From Roseburia_C amylophila (GTDB taxonomy: Bacteria > Bacillota > Clostridia > Lachnospirales > Lachnospiraceae), in NCBI RefSeq assembly GCF_025567465.1, contig NZ_JAOQKI010000012.1:1-64000 (forward strand): 64,000 nucleotides of DNA. Direction: 5' to 3'. Of this stretch, positions 1-9,737 are shown one piece after another (position 1 is the first letter of the stretch; the number at the start of each line of letters is the position of its first letter). The notes beneath the pieces are model-generated. The model did not search any database, had not been told where the DNA came from, and saw nothing but the letters and a program-made list of their open reading frames with translations. The position numbers and the translations under genes were made by a program.

Positions 1-158
1 TACAATACAGGATAGCATCCATGTGTTCAGCCTAGTTCATAAATATGTGTCCAGGATTCTGGGTACATATCAAGATGCCGGGGCTATTTTACGCAAGAAG
101 CTGCTGCAGGCACTACAGACCGGTAACAGGAGGAAAAAATATTTTCTTAAAATTGCAC
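1..158. other. Left edge, unassigned sequence
   Basis: No gene is recognised here. One forward frame is open from base 2 to base 259, but its second half runs through the flgM promoter, ribosome site and first codons, so at most the first part could be the tail of an upstream gene. The residues (helix-like, rich in Lys, Arg and Leu) match no family I know. Confidence 0.3.
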
Positions 159-185
159 TAAGTTTTCCAAAGAAACGTCCGATAA
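159..185 (+). promoter_or_regulatory. Sigma-28 (SigD/FliA) type promoter of flgM
   Basis: TAAGTTTT at 159-166 and TCCGATAA at 178-185 are separated by 11 bases. This is close to the flagellar sigma consensus TAAAGTTT-N11-GCCGATAA. It lies 55 bases upstream of flgM, so the operon is probably read by the same sigma factor that FlgM inhibits. Confidence 0.65.
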
Positions 186-239
186 ATAGATTAGACAACA
201 GAAATGCGAATCATTTCAAGGAAGAAAGGAGATGCCGTT

Positions 240-521
240 ATGCGTATAGAAGCTTATAACCAGATTGCATCCATATATAAAACAAGTAAGACTGGTAAAG
301 TACAGCAGCCATATGGTGTAAGCACAGGCAGGGATGAAGTGCAGATTTCCCAGTTGGGAAGAGATTACCAGATCGCAAAACAGGCAGTCGCAGAAGCTTC
401 GGATATCAGGGAAGATAAAGTAGCAGAACTGAAAACAAGTGTCCAGTCAGGAAAATATGATGTGGATTCCGGAGATTTTGCAAGTATGTTACTGGCAAAA
501 TATAACGAAATGAAGAAGTAA
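240..521 (+). CDS. flgM: FlgM, anti-sigma-28 factor
   Basis: This 93-residue protein binds flagellar sigma-28 and keeps late genes off until the hook is finished and FlgM is exported. The N-terminus (about 1-35) is polar and likely disordered. A motif of the DEVQIS type sits near 38-43, followed by a helical, charged C-terminal half ending ASMLLAKYNEMKK, which is the usual FlgM layout and length. The ATG at 240 is preceded by a purine-rich AGAAAGGAG at 222-230; an upstream in-frame start at 204 has no such site. It opens the flagellar operon, 16 bases before flgN. Confidence 0.85.
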   Translation: MRIEAYNQIASIYKTSKTGKVQQPYGVSTGRDEVQISQLGRDYQIAKQAVAEASDIREDKVAELKTSVQSGKYDVDSGDFASMLLAKYNEMKK

Positions 522-537
522 GAAGTGAGGATAAGCC

Positions 538-1050
538 GTGGCTAGTTTGATGGAGGATTTGGCAGATGTACTTCTGCAGGAAGATAAACAATATCAGGAG
601 TTGATTGTTCTTTCAAAAGAGAAGACAGATGTACTGGTTGCCGGAAATGTAAAGAGGTTGGAAGAAATTACTGCAATGGAGCAGGAAATGACAGATGTGC
701 TTCATGGATATGAAGTGCGCCGCAGAACTATCTTACAGGATATGGCAGATGTACTGGGTAAATCAAAGGATGATTTTACCATTGAGACCATGATACAGAT
801 ACTGGAATCACAGCCAAAAGAACAAAGCCGCCTTATTTCACTTCGGGGTAAACTTCACAGGACGTTAAAGGAAATGGCACAGCTAAACACACAGAATCAG
901 GCACTGATAAAACAGTCCTTAGAGATGGTGGAGTTTGACCTGACCTTGTTTAAGAGCCTGCGACAGGCACCGGAAACGGCAAATTATAACAAATCTGCAT
1001 ACAATACCGGAGATTTGTTAGGAAGCAGCGCTTTTGACACGAAACAGTAG
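538..1050 (+). CDS. flgN: FlgN family flagellar export chaperone
   Basis: This 170-residue, almost wholly alpha-helical protein begins at GTG 538 with AAGTGAGG upstream. FlgN proteins are cytoplasmic chaperones that hold the C-termini of FlgK and FlgL before export. The size, the heptad-like helices (about 5-60 and 85-140), and the position between flgM and flgK all fit. FlgN proteins diverge strongly, so the call leans on context. The C-terminal 30 residues are polar and probably disordered. Confidence 0.8.
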   Translation: MASLMEDLADVLLQEDKQYQELIVLSKEKTDVLVAGNVKRLEEITAMEQEMTDVLHGYEVRRRTILQDMADVLGKSKDDFTIETMIQILESQPKEQSRLISLRGKLHRTLKEMAQLNTQNQALIKQSLEMVEFDLTLFKSLRQAPETANYNKSAYNTGDLLGSSAFDTKQ

Positions 1051-1067
1051 GCAGGAGGAAAAGTACC

Positions 1068-2810
1068 ATGGCAAATGGAATGGGAAGTTTATATATTGGT
1101 TCTTCTGGACTTCGGACAAGCCAGAATGCCTTGAATACGACAGCAAATAACCTTGCGAATGTTGACACAACCGGATATGTGCGCCAGCAGGCCATTCAGG
1201 CGGACCGCCATTACAATACATTTGATAAAAATGCAGCAATCAGTAATCAGCAGTCCGGACTTGGTGTAAGCATTGCAGATGTCATTCATTCAAGAGATAT
1301 ATTTTTAGATAAATCATATCGTACAGAGACTGGAAGACAGTCTTTTTATTCCGCATGCTACTCTGCAACAAATGAAATTTATACTTATTTTCAGGAGCTG
1401 GAGGGAGAAACATTCCAGGATAGTATCTCGTCTTTATATACTGCATTTGAAGAGTTCTCCGAAGATCCGTCTGATTCGGTAAACCAGAACCTTGTAATGC
1501 AGAAATCGAGTCTGTTTATCAGACGGGCGAAAGCCGTTTACACAAGTTTACAGAACTATCAGAATAATTTAAATACAAAAATTTCCAAAGATATTGACCG
1601 GATTAATGAACTGGGAAAGAAAATCTATGATTTAAACGAAAACATTGTAAAAATCGAGGCTGGTGGAGTCGAGACTGCAATGGAATTAAGAGACCAGCGG
1701 GATAACGCACTGGACGAACTGGCAGGTCTGGTTCATATCGACTATGATGAGAAATACGATGGAACTGTATTTGTTTCAATAGAAGGTGTTGATTTCGTAA
1801 ATCGTGCCCAGGTATATGAGATGGGAAAAAGCGTAGATGACGAGACCGGTTATATTACACCATACTGGCCGCAGATGTCAGATACGAATCGTGGACAGAC
1901 AGCCAATGTATTTAACTTTAATGTAGATATTTCATCTGCTTATAACACCGACATCGGAGAATTGAAGGCACTGGTAATGCAGCGTGGAAATTATGTGGCA
2001 GATTACCGTGATATAGAAGGAAAATCCCGTCAGGAATATAATGATGATGCAGGAATGTCTGTAATGCTTTCTACAGAAGCAGAATTAGACCAGCTGGTAC
2101 ATAAACTGGTTACAGCAATCAATGATATCTTCTGTCCGAATGTAGAATATGCCGGCACAGATTTAACCGGAACAACAGCAGATGGAAATGCGTTTACCAT
2201 TACACAGGGGATGAAAGTTTTAGATACAGATAACTGCGCAGTAGGAAGTGATGGAAAGCTTCCGCCACAGGAGCTATTTTCCAGGGTAGGAACGGATCGC
2301 TATACAGAGGTGAATGTAACGGATGCGGCTGGAAATACCAGGACATACTATGTATACAATGAGGAAAGTGCAACAGATATTTCTAAAATGTATACCTTGT
2401 CCAGCCTTAAGGTAAATGATGAAATTATCAGCCAGCCATCTTACATCCCGCATCTGACACAGGATAGTAATAATAAACAGGTAGCGCAGCAGCTTGGTAC
2501 CGCATTTACAGAGATGTGGAAGAAGAGTGAGATTTCTTTGAATCCGAATGCTACCAGTAAATGTACCTTTATGGAATATTATGCACAGATGATTGGTGAA
2601 ACAGGAACAGCAGGTTCTGTTTACAATACCATGTCAGAGACACTGAATAACACGGTAAATACCGTTGATAATAAGCGTCAGCAGGTAATCGGAGTTTCTT
2701 CTGACGAGGAACTGACCAGTATGATTCAGTTCCAGAATGCTTACAATGCAGCCAGCCGTTTTATGAATGTGGTAAGTGACATGATAGAGACATTAATTAA
2801 CGGATTGTAA
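1068..2810 (+). CDS. flgK: FlgK, hook-filament junction protein 1 (first copy)
   Basis: This 580-residue protein is exported to the distal end of the hook, where it forms the junction with the filament. The N-terminus has the flagellar rod/hook motif ALNTTANNLANVDTTGYVRQ (about residues 21-40). The C-terminus has the FlgK signature with FQNAYNAASRF and a closing helix (about 550-580). The middle holds the variable surface domains. GCAGGAGG lies just before ATG 1068. A second, divergent FlgK follows 18 bases downstream, so two junction proteins are made from one transcript. Confidence 0.92.
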   Translation: MANGMGSLYIGSSGLRTSQNALNTTANNLANVDTTGYVRQQAIQADRHYNTFDKNAAISNQQSGLGVSIADVIHSRDIFLDKSYRTETGRQSFYSACYSATNEIYTYFQELEGETFQDSISSLYTAFEEFSEDPSDSVNQNLVMQKSSLFIRRAKAVYTSLQNYQNNLNTKISKDIDRINELGKKIYDLNENIVKIEAGGVETAMELRDQRDNALDELAGLVHIDYDEKYDGTVFVSIEGVDFVNRAQVYEMGKSVDDETGYITPYWPQMSDTNRGQTANVFNFNVDISSAYNTDIGELKALVMQRGNYVADYRDIEGKSRQEYNDDAGMSVMLSTEAELDQLVHKLVTAINDIFCPNVEYAGTDLTGTTADGNAFTITQGMKVLDTDNCAVGSDGKLPPQELFSRVGTDRYTEVNVTDAAGNTRTYYVYNEESATDISKMYTLSSLKVNDEIISQPSYIPHLTQDSNNKQVAQQLGTAFTEMWKKSEISLNPNATSKCTFMEYYAQMIGETGTAGSVYNTMSETLNNTVNTVDNKRQQVIGVSSDEELTSMIQFQNAYNAASRFMNVVSDMIETLINGL

Positions 2811-2828
2811 TATAGAAGAGGTGGGAAT

Positions 2829-4679
2829 ATGCCGTCACAATTTTTTGGATTAAATATAGCAGCATCTGCATTAAATGCATTTCAGGCATCTGTAAATACT
2901 GCTGCCAATAACGTATCCAATGTACAGACCAAAGGTTACAGTAAACAGGTAACGAATAAAGAAGCCGGTGAGGGAATGCGTGTCAATGCAAAATACGGAA
3001 CCACCGGAACCGGAGTAAATGCGGTTTCTGTCACACAACTCCGGGACAGCTATTATGACACGAAATACTGGAATAATAATGGAAACCTTGGATTGTATCA
3101 GAAACGTCTTTACTATATGGAACAGATTCAGACATATTTTACAGATGATGATACGGAAAAGGGTTTTTCCACATTATTAAAAACCATGTTTAATAATCTG
3201 GATACCACACAGCATACGAACTTTGATGAGAATGTAAGAAAGCAGTTTATCGGAAGCGCCCAGAGTCTTGCTACCTATTTTAACGGAGTTGCTACGAACC
3301 TTCAGGAATTACAGGGAACCTTAAACAATGAGATTAAGTCTACTGTAGATAATGTAAACTCCATTGCAGAGAAAATTGCATTGATTAATAAGCAGATTAA
3401 TCAGGTGGAAATCAATGGTGGACATGCCAATGAGCTGAGAGATAAGAGAGCACTTTTGGTGGATGAACTTTCCGCAATTGTTCCAGTTGAAATATCAGAA
3501 GTGCCGATTACCAACAGTAACTATCCGGATATGGATCTTGGAATTAATAAATACACCGTGAAAATCAATGGACAGACCATGGTGGACGGATACGATTACC
3601 GTACCCTTTCTTATGAAGCGAGAGAGCAGAAGATTAACCAGACTGATATTGATGGATTATACGACCTGACCTGGTCAGATACCGGAGTAAAATTCAATGC
3701 AGCCAGTGCATCCATGGGTGGAAGCTTAAGAGCTTTGTTTGAAATGAGGGATGGAAATAATGCAGAGAACTTTACCGGTAAAATAGGAACAGAAGCCGGA
3801 AGTATCCAGAATACTGTGGTAGATGGAAGAACTGTAACACAGATTACCGTAAAGAATCCATCTATGACGGATGTAGAGAAATTATCCATTGCAGAACAGG
3901 GAATCATAACCGTATTAAACAATGATTACCTTTATTCCGATTTTACCATGAATGCAGATGGAAGTTATACTTTTACATTAAAACAGGAGTTAAATGCATC
4001 CCAGAGAAGCAAGTTCTTAGGAGAAAGTGTCAGCATTGGAAAGAGTGTGGATGCCATGGGAATCCCGTACTATATGTCCCAGATGAACCAGTTCTTAAGG
4101 AGCTTTACCAAAGCATTTAATGATATTGAACGTGGAGACGCAGCTGATCCGGCAGTAGATTTAAATGGAAAAGAAATGGGAAGCTTCTTTGTAGGAAAGA
4201 GAGCTTTAGGCGGAGAATATGATTTTACAGATACACAGATATCCTCCGGTTCCAATACCTATTATCAGCTGACAGCATTAAACTTTGCTGTAAATTCAGA
4301 GTCCATAACAGACCCGGGAAGATTTGCAGCAGTAACCAGGTCAGAGTACACCGATGGTGTGGATAAATATACATTGTTGGATAGCTTGAAGAAATTAGAG
4401 AGTGATACCAAGCTTTACCGTGGAACGGGGGCAGATGATTTCTTACAGTGTCTGCTTTCGGATATTTCTGTAGATACAGAAGAAGCGGAGCTTTTCAGCA
4501 AGAATTATTCCAATATAGAGTCGACTATCGATATGCAGAGACAGTCGGTATCCGGTGTAGATGAAGATGAAGAAGCACTGGACTTAGTAAAATTCCAGAA
4601 TGCATACAATCTGGCATCCAAGATGGTTTCTGTTATGGCAGAGATGTATGACAGATTAATCTTAGAGACCGGAGTATAA
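2829..4679 (+). CDS. flgK: FlgK-like hook-filament junction protein (second copy)
   Basis: This 616-residue paralogue of the preceding FlgK has the same N-terminal motif (ALNAFQASVNTAANNVSNVQ, about 14-33) and the same C-terminal signature (FQNAYNLASKM, about 586-596). The middle domains differ in sequence and are longer. It may be a second ring of junction subunits, an alternative to the first FlgK, or a protein with a different surface. No frame damage is seen and the ribosome site AGAGGTGGG is good, so both copies look functional. The gene is 14 bases before flgL. Confidence 0.88.
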   Translation: MPSQFFGLNIAASALNAFQASVNTAANNVSNVQTKGYSKQVTNKEAGEGMRVNAKYGTTGTGVNAVSVTQLRDSYYDTKYWNNNGNLGLYQKRLYYMEQIQTYFTDDDTEKGFSTLLKTMFNNLDTTQHTNFDENVRKQFIGSAQSLATYFNGVATNLQELQGTLNNEIKSTVDNVNSIAEKIALINKQINQVEINGGHANELRDKRALLVDELSAIVPVEISEVPITNSNYPDMDLGINKYTVKINGQTMVDGYDYRTLSYEAREQKINQTDIDGLYDLTWSDTGVKFNAASASMGGSLRALFEMRDGNNAENFTGKIGTEAGSIQNTVVDGRTVTQITVKNPSMTDVEKLSIAEQGIITVLNNDYLYSDFTMNADGSYTFTLKQELNASQRSKFLGESVSIGKSVDAMGIPYYMSQMNQFLRSFTKAFNDIERGDAADPAVDLNGKEMGSFFVGKRALGGEYDFTDTQISSGSNTYYQLTALNFAVNSESITDPGRFAAVTRSEYTDGVDKYTLLDSLKKLESDTKLYRGTGADDFLQCLLSDISVDTEEAELFSKNYSNIESTIDMQRQSVSGVDEDEEALDLVKFQNAYNLASKMVSVMAEMYDRLILETGV

Positions 4680-4693
4680 GGAGGTTTGTTAGA

Positions 4694-6205
4694 ATGAGAG
4701 TAACCAATAACATGATCATGAGCAATACCAAAATAAATATCAATGGAAACAAGACCAATGTGAATACATTGAATAATCAGATGACATCACAGAAGAAAAT
4801 CAGCAGGCCATCCGATGACCCGGTTATTGCTATCCGTGCACTTCGGCTGCGCAGCAGTTTAAGCCAGATTAATCAGTATTATGAAAAAAATATTCCTGAT
4901 GCAGAGGCATGGTTAGATGTTACCGAAACCTCTCTTACTAACATGATAAAGCTGCTGACTACCATTCACACCCAGTGTGATGCAGGAGCCAATGGAACGC
5001 CGACGGAAGAAGACCGTAAGACTATTTTAAAACAGTTACAGTCCTTAAGTGACCAGATTTATTCTGAAGGTGATGCAGATTATGCGGGAAGAACGGTATT
5101 TACCGGTTATAAGACGAATTCAACCTTGACATTCCAGGCAGACAGCAAAGAGGCTTATAATATCAGCGAGTATTTATCCGCAGATAAAATCGAAGAATAT
5201 AATTATTCCTATGGAAATGTTAAGACCCCGACAGCTGCAGACGTAGCTGCAAAGACAGCACCGGGTACACCGGAGAATACTACACTGCACAGATTGCGCC
5301 TTTCCTATGATAATATTACCGATATTACTGGTGGAAAAATCAGTTACAGTTATAAAGACACAGCAACCGGACAGATGACCACGAAAGAGCTGAATGTTAC
5401 CACTGTTACCACCAGTGATTTAGAAGCGTCTTCTTATGCAATAGCAGATAATGACATCGTATTTAATAAAGACACCGGTGAATTCCTGATGGGAAAAACG
5501 CTGGCATCAAATCTGAAATCATTCGGAGCAACGGTTTCTGTAAATTATGATAAGACCGGATTTTCCAAAGGAGAATTACGACCGGAGAATTATTTTGACT
5601 GTACCAATAATACAGATGCAGCTAATCCAATCCAATATACTAATTTTGAAAACGGAAAGAGAGTCCGGCAGGATATTGAATATACCATTGCATCGAATCA
5701 GACACTGGTGGTAAATACACAGGCAAGCACAGCGTTCAATTCTGATATCGCAAGAGATTTAGATAATCTTACTTCCATTGTGCAGTCAGCGATTGACGCA
5801 CATAGTGTAGTGGATAACATTAAGGAAATGAAAGGCTTAAGCCAGTATTCCTCAAAGGACGACCAGGAATATTTGGAAAGCTGTCTGGCTGCTGCCCAGA
5901 AACAGGCAGATTATGCAGACCATCAGCTGCAGACAGTATTTAACAGGGGATTGACGAAATTCGAAGGCTATATGTCAGATGTAAACCTTGCAATCACGGA
6001 TGTGGGAAGCAAGGGACAGCAGCTTGATATTACAAAGAACCGCATGTCTAATCAGCAGCAGACGGTAGAGGCGTTAAAATCAGACAATGAGGATAAGGAT
6101 TTATCAGAGATTATCATTGACTATACTTCTTCCTATACTGCATATCAGGCATCTTTACAGGCGGCCGCTAAATTAGAAAGACAGACTTTACTGGATTATC
6201 TGTAA
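4694..6205 (+). CDS. flgL: FlgL, hook-filament junction protein 3
   Basis: This flagellin-like junction protein of 503 residues sits between FlgK and the filament. The N-terminus (MRVTNNMIMSNTKININGNK) and the motif KKISRPSDDPVIAIRALRLR (about 35-54) are typical FlgL/flagellin D0-D1 features. The C-terminus is a long helix ending in KLERQTLLDYL. At 503 residues it is longer than enterobacterial FlgL (about 317); the extra sequence is a central Thr/Asn-rich domain (about 160-340). AAGGAGG precedes ATG 4694. Confidence 0.9.
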   Translation: MRVTNNMIMSNTKININGNKTNVNTLNNQMTSQKKISRPSDDPVIAIRALRLRSSLSQINQYYEKNIPDAEAWLDVTETSLTNMIKLLTTIHTQCDAGANGTPTEEDRKTILKQLQSLSDQIYSEGDADYAGRTVFTGYKTNSTLTFQADSKEAYNISEYLSADKIEEYNYSYGNVKTPTAADVAAKTAPGTPENTTLHRLRLSYDNITDITGGKISYSYKDTATGQMTTKELNVTTVTTSDLEASSYAIADNDIVFNKDTGEFLMGKTLASNLKSFGATVSVNYDKTGFSKGELRPENYFDCTNNTDAANPIQYTNFENGKRVRQDIEYTIASNQTLVVNTQASTAFNSDIARDLDNLTSIVQSAIDAHSVVDNIKEMKGLSQYSSKDDQEYLESCLAAAQKQADYADHQLQTVFNRGLTKFEGYMSDVNLAITDVGSKGQQLDITKNRMSNQQQTVEALKSDNEDKDLSEIIIDYTSSYTAYQASLQAAAKLERQTLLDYL

Positions 6206-6221
6206 GAAAGGAGAAACTGGC

Positions 6222-6683
6222 ATGAAAGCAGCAACAAGATTGTTTGGGGAAATAGAAATTGACGAAAGCAAAATCATAACATTTGAGGACGGAATCATTG
6301 GATTTCCGGATATGAAGAAGTTTACCTTAATCTTCGATGAAGAAAAAGAGGGCAGACCATCCATTTCCTGGTTACAGTCCATGGACGAGCCAGAGATAGC
6401 ATTTCCGGTAATGGATCCGCTGTTCGTTTGTGAAACATATAATCCAAGTGTGGAAGAGGAATTGTTAAAGAATCTTGGAACCATAAAAGAGGATAACCTT
6501 TATGTACTGGTAACAGTTACCGTGCCGCAGAATATCAAAGAACTTGCAGTGAACTTAAAAGCACCGATTGTAATTAATACAGACACAAGAAAAGCGAGTC
6601 AGATAATCGTAGAGGATGACCTGCCGGTAAGATACAGAATTTATGAAATTTTAGAAGAAGCAAAGAAGAAGGCAGGTGAATAA
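6222..6683 (+). CDS. fliW: FliW, flagellar assembly factor and CsrA antagonist
   Basis: This 153-residue protein is of normal FliW length. FliW binds flagellin and CsrA in turn: free FliW takes CsrA off the flagellin mRNA, and cytoplasmic flagellin takes FliW off CsrA. The motif DGIIGFPDMKKF (about 24-35) near the N-terminus is characteristic. It sits directly before csrA, the conserved Firmicutes pair. AAGAAAGGAG precedes ATG 6222. Confidence 0.92.
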   Translation: MKAATRLFGEIEIDESKIITFEDGIIGFPDMKKFTLIFDEEKEGRPSISWLQSMDEPEIAFPVMDPLFVCETYNPSVEEELLKNLGTIKEDNLYVLVTVTVPQNIKELAVNLKAPIVINTDTRKASQIIVEDDLPVRYRIYEILEEAKKKAGE

Positions 6684-6684
6684 G

Positions 6685-6900
6685 ATGCTGGCATTAACAA
6701 GAAAAAAGGGAGAATCCCTTGTTGTCAATAACAATATTGAGATAACAGTACTGGAGATCAGAGGAGACCAGATTAAAATCGGCATCTCAGCACCAAAGAA
6801 TGTGCCGGTATACCGGAAAGAAGTATATTTACAGATTCAGAAAGAAAATGAAGCTTCTCTTAAAGCCGATGGGTTAGAAGCTTTGAAAAATTTACTGTAA
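6685..6900 (+). CDS. csrA: CsrA, carbon storage/flagellin translation regulator
   Basis: This 71-residue RNA-binding protein starts MLALTRKKGESLVVN, the standard CsrA N-terminus. I therefore chose ATG 6685 rather than the GTG at 6676, which lies inside fliW. CsrA dimers bind GGA motifs in mRNA leaders and block translation. The key region around residues 40-48 (APKNVPVYRKEV) is present. It begins one base after the fliW stop, so the two are translationally linked. A likely target site is in the fliC leader (10796-10828). Confidence 0.93.
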   Translation: MLALTRKKGESLVVNNNIEITVLEIRGDQIKIGISAPKNVPVYRKEVYLQIQKENEASLKADGLEALKNLL

Positions 6901-6904
6901 CCGC

Positions 6905-6932
6905 TAAATAAATTTACGGGTTCTACCGATAT
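6905..6932 (+). promoter_or_regulatory. Candidate sigma-28 promoter of flaG-fliD
   Basis: TAAA at 6905-6908 and ACCGATAT at 6925-6932 are separated by 16 bases, within the SigD range. It sits in the 87-base gap between csrA and flaG and may boost flaG-fliD-fliS expression. Confidence 0.45.
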
Positions 6933-6987
6933 AAGAGTTAGAACAATGGTAAACGGAAATGACAAGAAGCACATGGAGGTGTAAGCA

Positions 6988-7410
6988 ATGTCAATTGAAT
7001 CAATCAGAAACAGTGGATCGGTGTATCAGGGAAGTTCTCCGGTTCAGGGAACAATAAGAGAAAGTTCCGCAGTAACAACAGAAGGATTACAGACAAGTGC
7101 AGATGAAATGCAGCAGGAAAATGCCAGTGTATTAGAAAATGCAGCAGCACAGGGTCAGAATCCAGCAGAAGAAGAAAAAGCAACTGCCGCTTCCTCGGAA
7201 CAGGTTAAGAAGGCGGTGGAGAGCATCAATCGCAGCCAGGCTCATACAGAAGCAATCTTTGGCATCCATGAAGGAACCAATCGTGTTACCATTAAGATTG
7301 TGGATAAAGAGAGCAAGAAAGTGATTAAAGAATATCCGCCGGAGAAGACACTTGACATGATACAGAAGCTCTGGGAGATGGCAGGGCTGATGGTAGACGA
7401 GAAGAGATAG
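6988..7410 (+). CDS. flaG: FlaG family flagellar protein
   Basis: This 140-residue protein has a disordered, Gln/Ser/Ala-rich N-terminal half and a C-terminal FlaG domain (about 68-138). The C-terminal part contains the typical pattern VTIKIVDKESKKVIKEYPPE followed by a short helix. FlaG proteins lie next to fliD in many bacteria and influence filament length; the mechanism is poorly known. ATG 6988 has TGGAGGTG upstream. It is 12 bases before fliD. Confidence 0.85.
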   Translation: MSIESIRNSGSVYQGSSPVQGTIRESSAVTTEGLQTSADEMQQENASVLENAAAQGQNPAEEEKATAASSEQVKKAVESINRSQAHTEAIFGIHEGTNRVTIKIVDKESKKVIKEYPPEKTLDMIQKLWEMAGLMVDEKR

Positions 7411-7422
7411 GAGGTACTTAAG

Positions 7423-9735
7423 ATGGCAATTCGAGTATCAGGATTAGCGTCAGGAATGGATACCGAGTCGATTGTTACACAGCTCGTATCTGCATATAAT
7501 GTAAAGAAAAATACATATGTAAAAGCACGGACCAAGCTTTCCTGGAAGCAGGATGCATGGAAGACATTAAATAAAAAGGTAAAGAGTCTTTACAGTAACA
7601 TGACAAGCTTAAAGTACAGTTCTGCGTATAAGACCAAGATGGCGTCGGTGTCGGATACTACTAAGGCAAGTGTCAGTGCAGAGGGTACTGCTGTAAACGG
7701 AAGCTACAGCTTAAAGATTAATCAGGTGGCAAAGTCCGGTTATCTTACCGGCGGCCAGTTAGCAGCTTCTACAACCAGAGCAACCAAGCTTAGCGAGTTA
7801 TTGGGTGATGACAGCTTTGCCGGTGGAAAGATTGAAGTGACATCTGCCGGAAAGACCAGCACTATTGAAGTGACAGCAGATACAACCGTAAGTAATTTTG
7901 TTTCCAAATTAAATGACGCAGGCGTAAAAGCATCTTATGATGCTACGAACCAGAGAATCTATGTAGCAGCATCCGGCACAGGAGCAGCCAATGATTTCAG
8001 CCTGTCAGGAGTAGATGACAATGGAAGCACAGCATTAAAGGCACTGGGCTTGAGGGTAGCTTCCAAGAGCAATACAGAGAATTATAAGTCATGGGCAGCG
8101 TATGATGGACAGGATATAGCGCAGATTCTTGCGGATCTGCAGAATTCCAAGGATGCAATCTCAGCAGCCAATAATAGCATTACACAGTCGCGCTCTAAGA
8201 TTTCCGGTTATACAACAAAGGTAAATTATGCATCTTCCTATGAGACCATGATGAATGCATATAAGGGACTTGATAATGCAGGAGAAATCCGTGATTTGGA
8301 TGAACTGGCAGCTATGTCCAAAGCTGATTTATCCAAAACATATGAATTGGATGATGATGGAAACTTTAAAAGAGATTCAGAAGGAAAGCTGATTGTAGCA
8401 GACGATACAGTCGCAGATGATAAAAAAGCAACCGGTACAGACCGCCTGAATGCCCTTGCAGCCAAAGCAGGTCTTGTTGAGAAGAAGGATGAAAATGCCG
8501 GAGAAGATGTAAAACAGGTTACCATTGCAGAATTTGCGGCAGCAAAGGCAGCAGTAGACAAGTATGATGCCCAGGCAGCTGATGACACCCTGACAGCTGA
8601 TGAAAAAGCGGATATGAATGATTTCATTACCAGTGTACAGCATGCTTATAAGGGGGCAGCAGATTCAGAATATGCATCCATAGAAGAACTTACCAATGCA
8701 TACAATGATAAGATTACGAAAGAGCAGGACAGTATTACTGCCCAGAATCAGATTATCAGTGATAATAAAGCAGTCCTTGAGAAATATGCCCTGTTAGATA
8801 ATGGGGAAGATCAGGCGGCATTAGAGGCACGTATTTCCTATGCGGTAAAACAGCTTGCCAATGCAGCTGACAAGACACAGTACAATACGGATGCAACCCG
8901 CATAGATGGTCAGGATGCAGAGATTTATGTAAATAATGCAAAATATACGTCATCCTCTAACTCCTTCAGCATTAACGGACTGAAGATTGAGGCGCTGGCT
9001 TCCACCGAAGGTAGCGAGATTAACGTAACGGTAAAGAATGACGTAGACGGTGTATACAAGAAAATAAAAGATTTCTTAAAAGAATATAATTCCCTGATTA
9101 ATGAGATGACTTCTCTTTATAACGCAGATTCTGCCAAAGGATATGAGCCGTTGACAACGGAAGAAAAAGATGCCATGACAGATTCTGAAGTCGAGGAATG
9201 GGAGAAGAAGGTAAAGAGTGCATTGCTTCGCCGGGATGACAGTCTGGGTAATCTTTTAAATTCCATGACCAGTGCCATGTATAAGGGATATACTGTGAAT
9301 GGCAAGAGTTACAGCCTTTCCAGCTTTGGTATTTCAACCCTGGGATATCTCAATGCAGATGAGAATGAGGAAAATGCTTATCATATTGATGGTGATGCAG
9401 ATGATTCAGCGGTTTCTTCTAAGACCAATAAGTTAAAACAGATGTTACAGGAAGACCCGGATACAGTTACGGCATTCATGCAGCAGCTTGTTACCGGTGT
9501 ATACAATGAGATTGATACCAAGATGCGCTCTAATTCTCTGAGCAGTGCAATGACTGTTTATAATGATAAGCAGATGGCAAAAGAGTATAGCAATTACACT
9601 ACCACCATTAAGAAGTGGGAAGATAAGATTACTTCGATGGAAGATTCTTATTATAAGAAATTTGCGGCGATGGAAACTGCACTGGCAAAATTACAGCAGT
9701 CTACATCCTCACTGTCAGGTCTCTTAGGTTCATAA
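7423..9735 (+). CDS. fliD: FliD, filament cap (hook-associated protein 2)
   Basis: FliD forms the cap under which flagellin folds at the filament tip. The N-terminus IRVSGLASGMDTESIVTQLV (about 3-22) is the FliD_N signature, and the C-terminal coiled coil (about 700-765) is the FliD_C end. At 770 residues it is much longer than the usual 450-550. The extra sequence is an Ala/Asp/Glu/Lys-rich helical insertion (about 215-480) and looks like a long coiled-coil surface domain. AGGAGG precedes ATG 7423. A second FliD-like gene lies at 41134-42435. Confidence 0.92.
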   Translation: MAIRVSGLASGMDTESIVTQLVSAYNVKKNTYVKARTKLSWKQDAWKTLNKKVKSLYSNMTSLKYSSAYKTKMASVSDTTKASVSAEGTAVNGSYSLKINQVAKSGYLTGGQLAASTTRATKLSELLGDDSFAGGKIEVTSAGKTSTIEVTADTTVSNFVSKLNDAGVKASYDATNQRIYVAASGTGAANDFSLSGVDDNGSTALKALGLRVASKSNTENYKSWAAYDGQDIAQILADLQNSKDAISAANNSITQSRSKISGYTTKVNYASSYETMMNAYKGLDNAGEIRDLDELAAMSKADLSKTYELDDDGNFKRDSEGKLIVADDTVADDKKATGTDRLNALAAKAGLVEKKDENAGEDVKQVTIAEFAAAKAAVDKYDAQAADDTLTADEKADMNDFITSVQHAYKGAADSEYASIEELTNAYNDKITKEQDSITAQNQIISDNKAVLEKYALLDNGEDQAALEARISYAVKQLANAADKTQYNTDATRIDGQDAEIYVNNAKYTSSSNSFSINGLKIEALASTEGSEINVTVKNDVDGVYKKIKDFLKEYNSLINEMTSLYNADSAKGYEPLTTEEKDAMTDSEVEEWEKKVKSALLRRDDSLGNLLNSMTSAMYKGYTVNGKSYSLSSFGISTLGYLNADENEENAYHIDGDADDSAVSSKTNKLKQMLQEDPDTVTAFMQQLVTGVYNEIDTKMRSNSLSSAMTVYNDKQMAKEYSNYTTTIKKWEDKITSMEDSYYKKFAAMETALAKLQQSTSSLSGLLGS

Positions 9736-9737
9736 GT

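Noticed and set aside
2..259. Open frame at the left edge read as a gene
   Set aside because: It runs across the sigma-28 promoter, the ribosome site and the start of flgM and has no known similarity; only its beginning could be the tail of an upstream gene.
7139..7324. A 61-codon frame inside flaG
   Set aside because: It is Arg/Lys-rich shadow sequence in another frame of a well-supported gene, without its own ribosome site.
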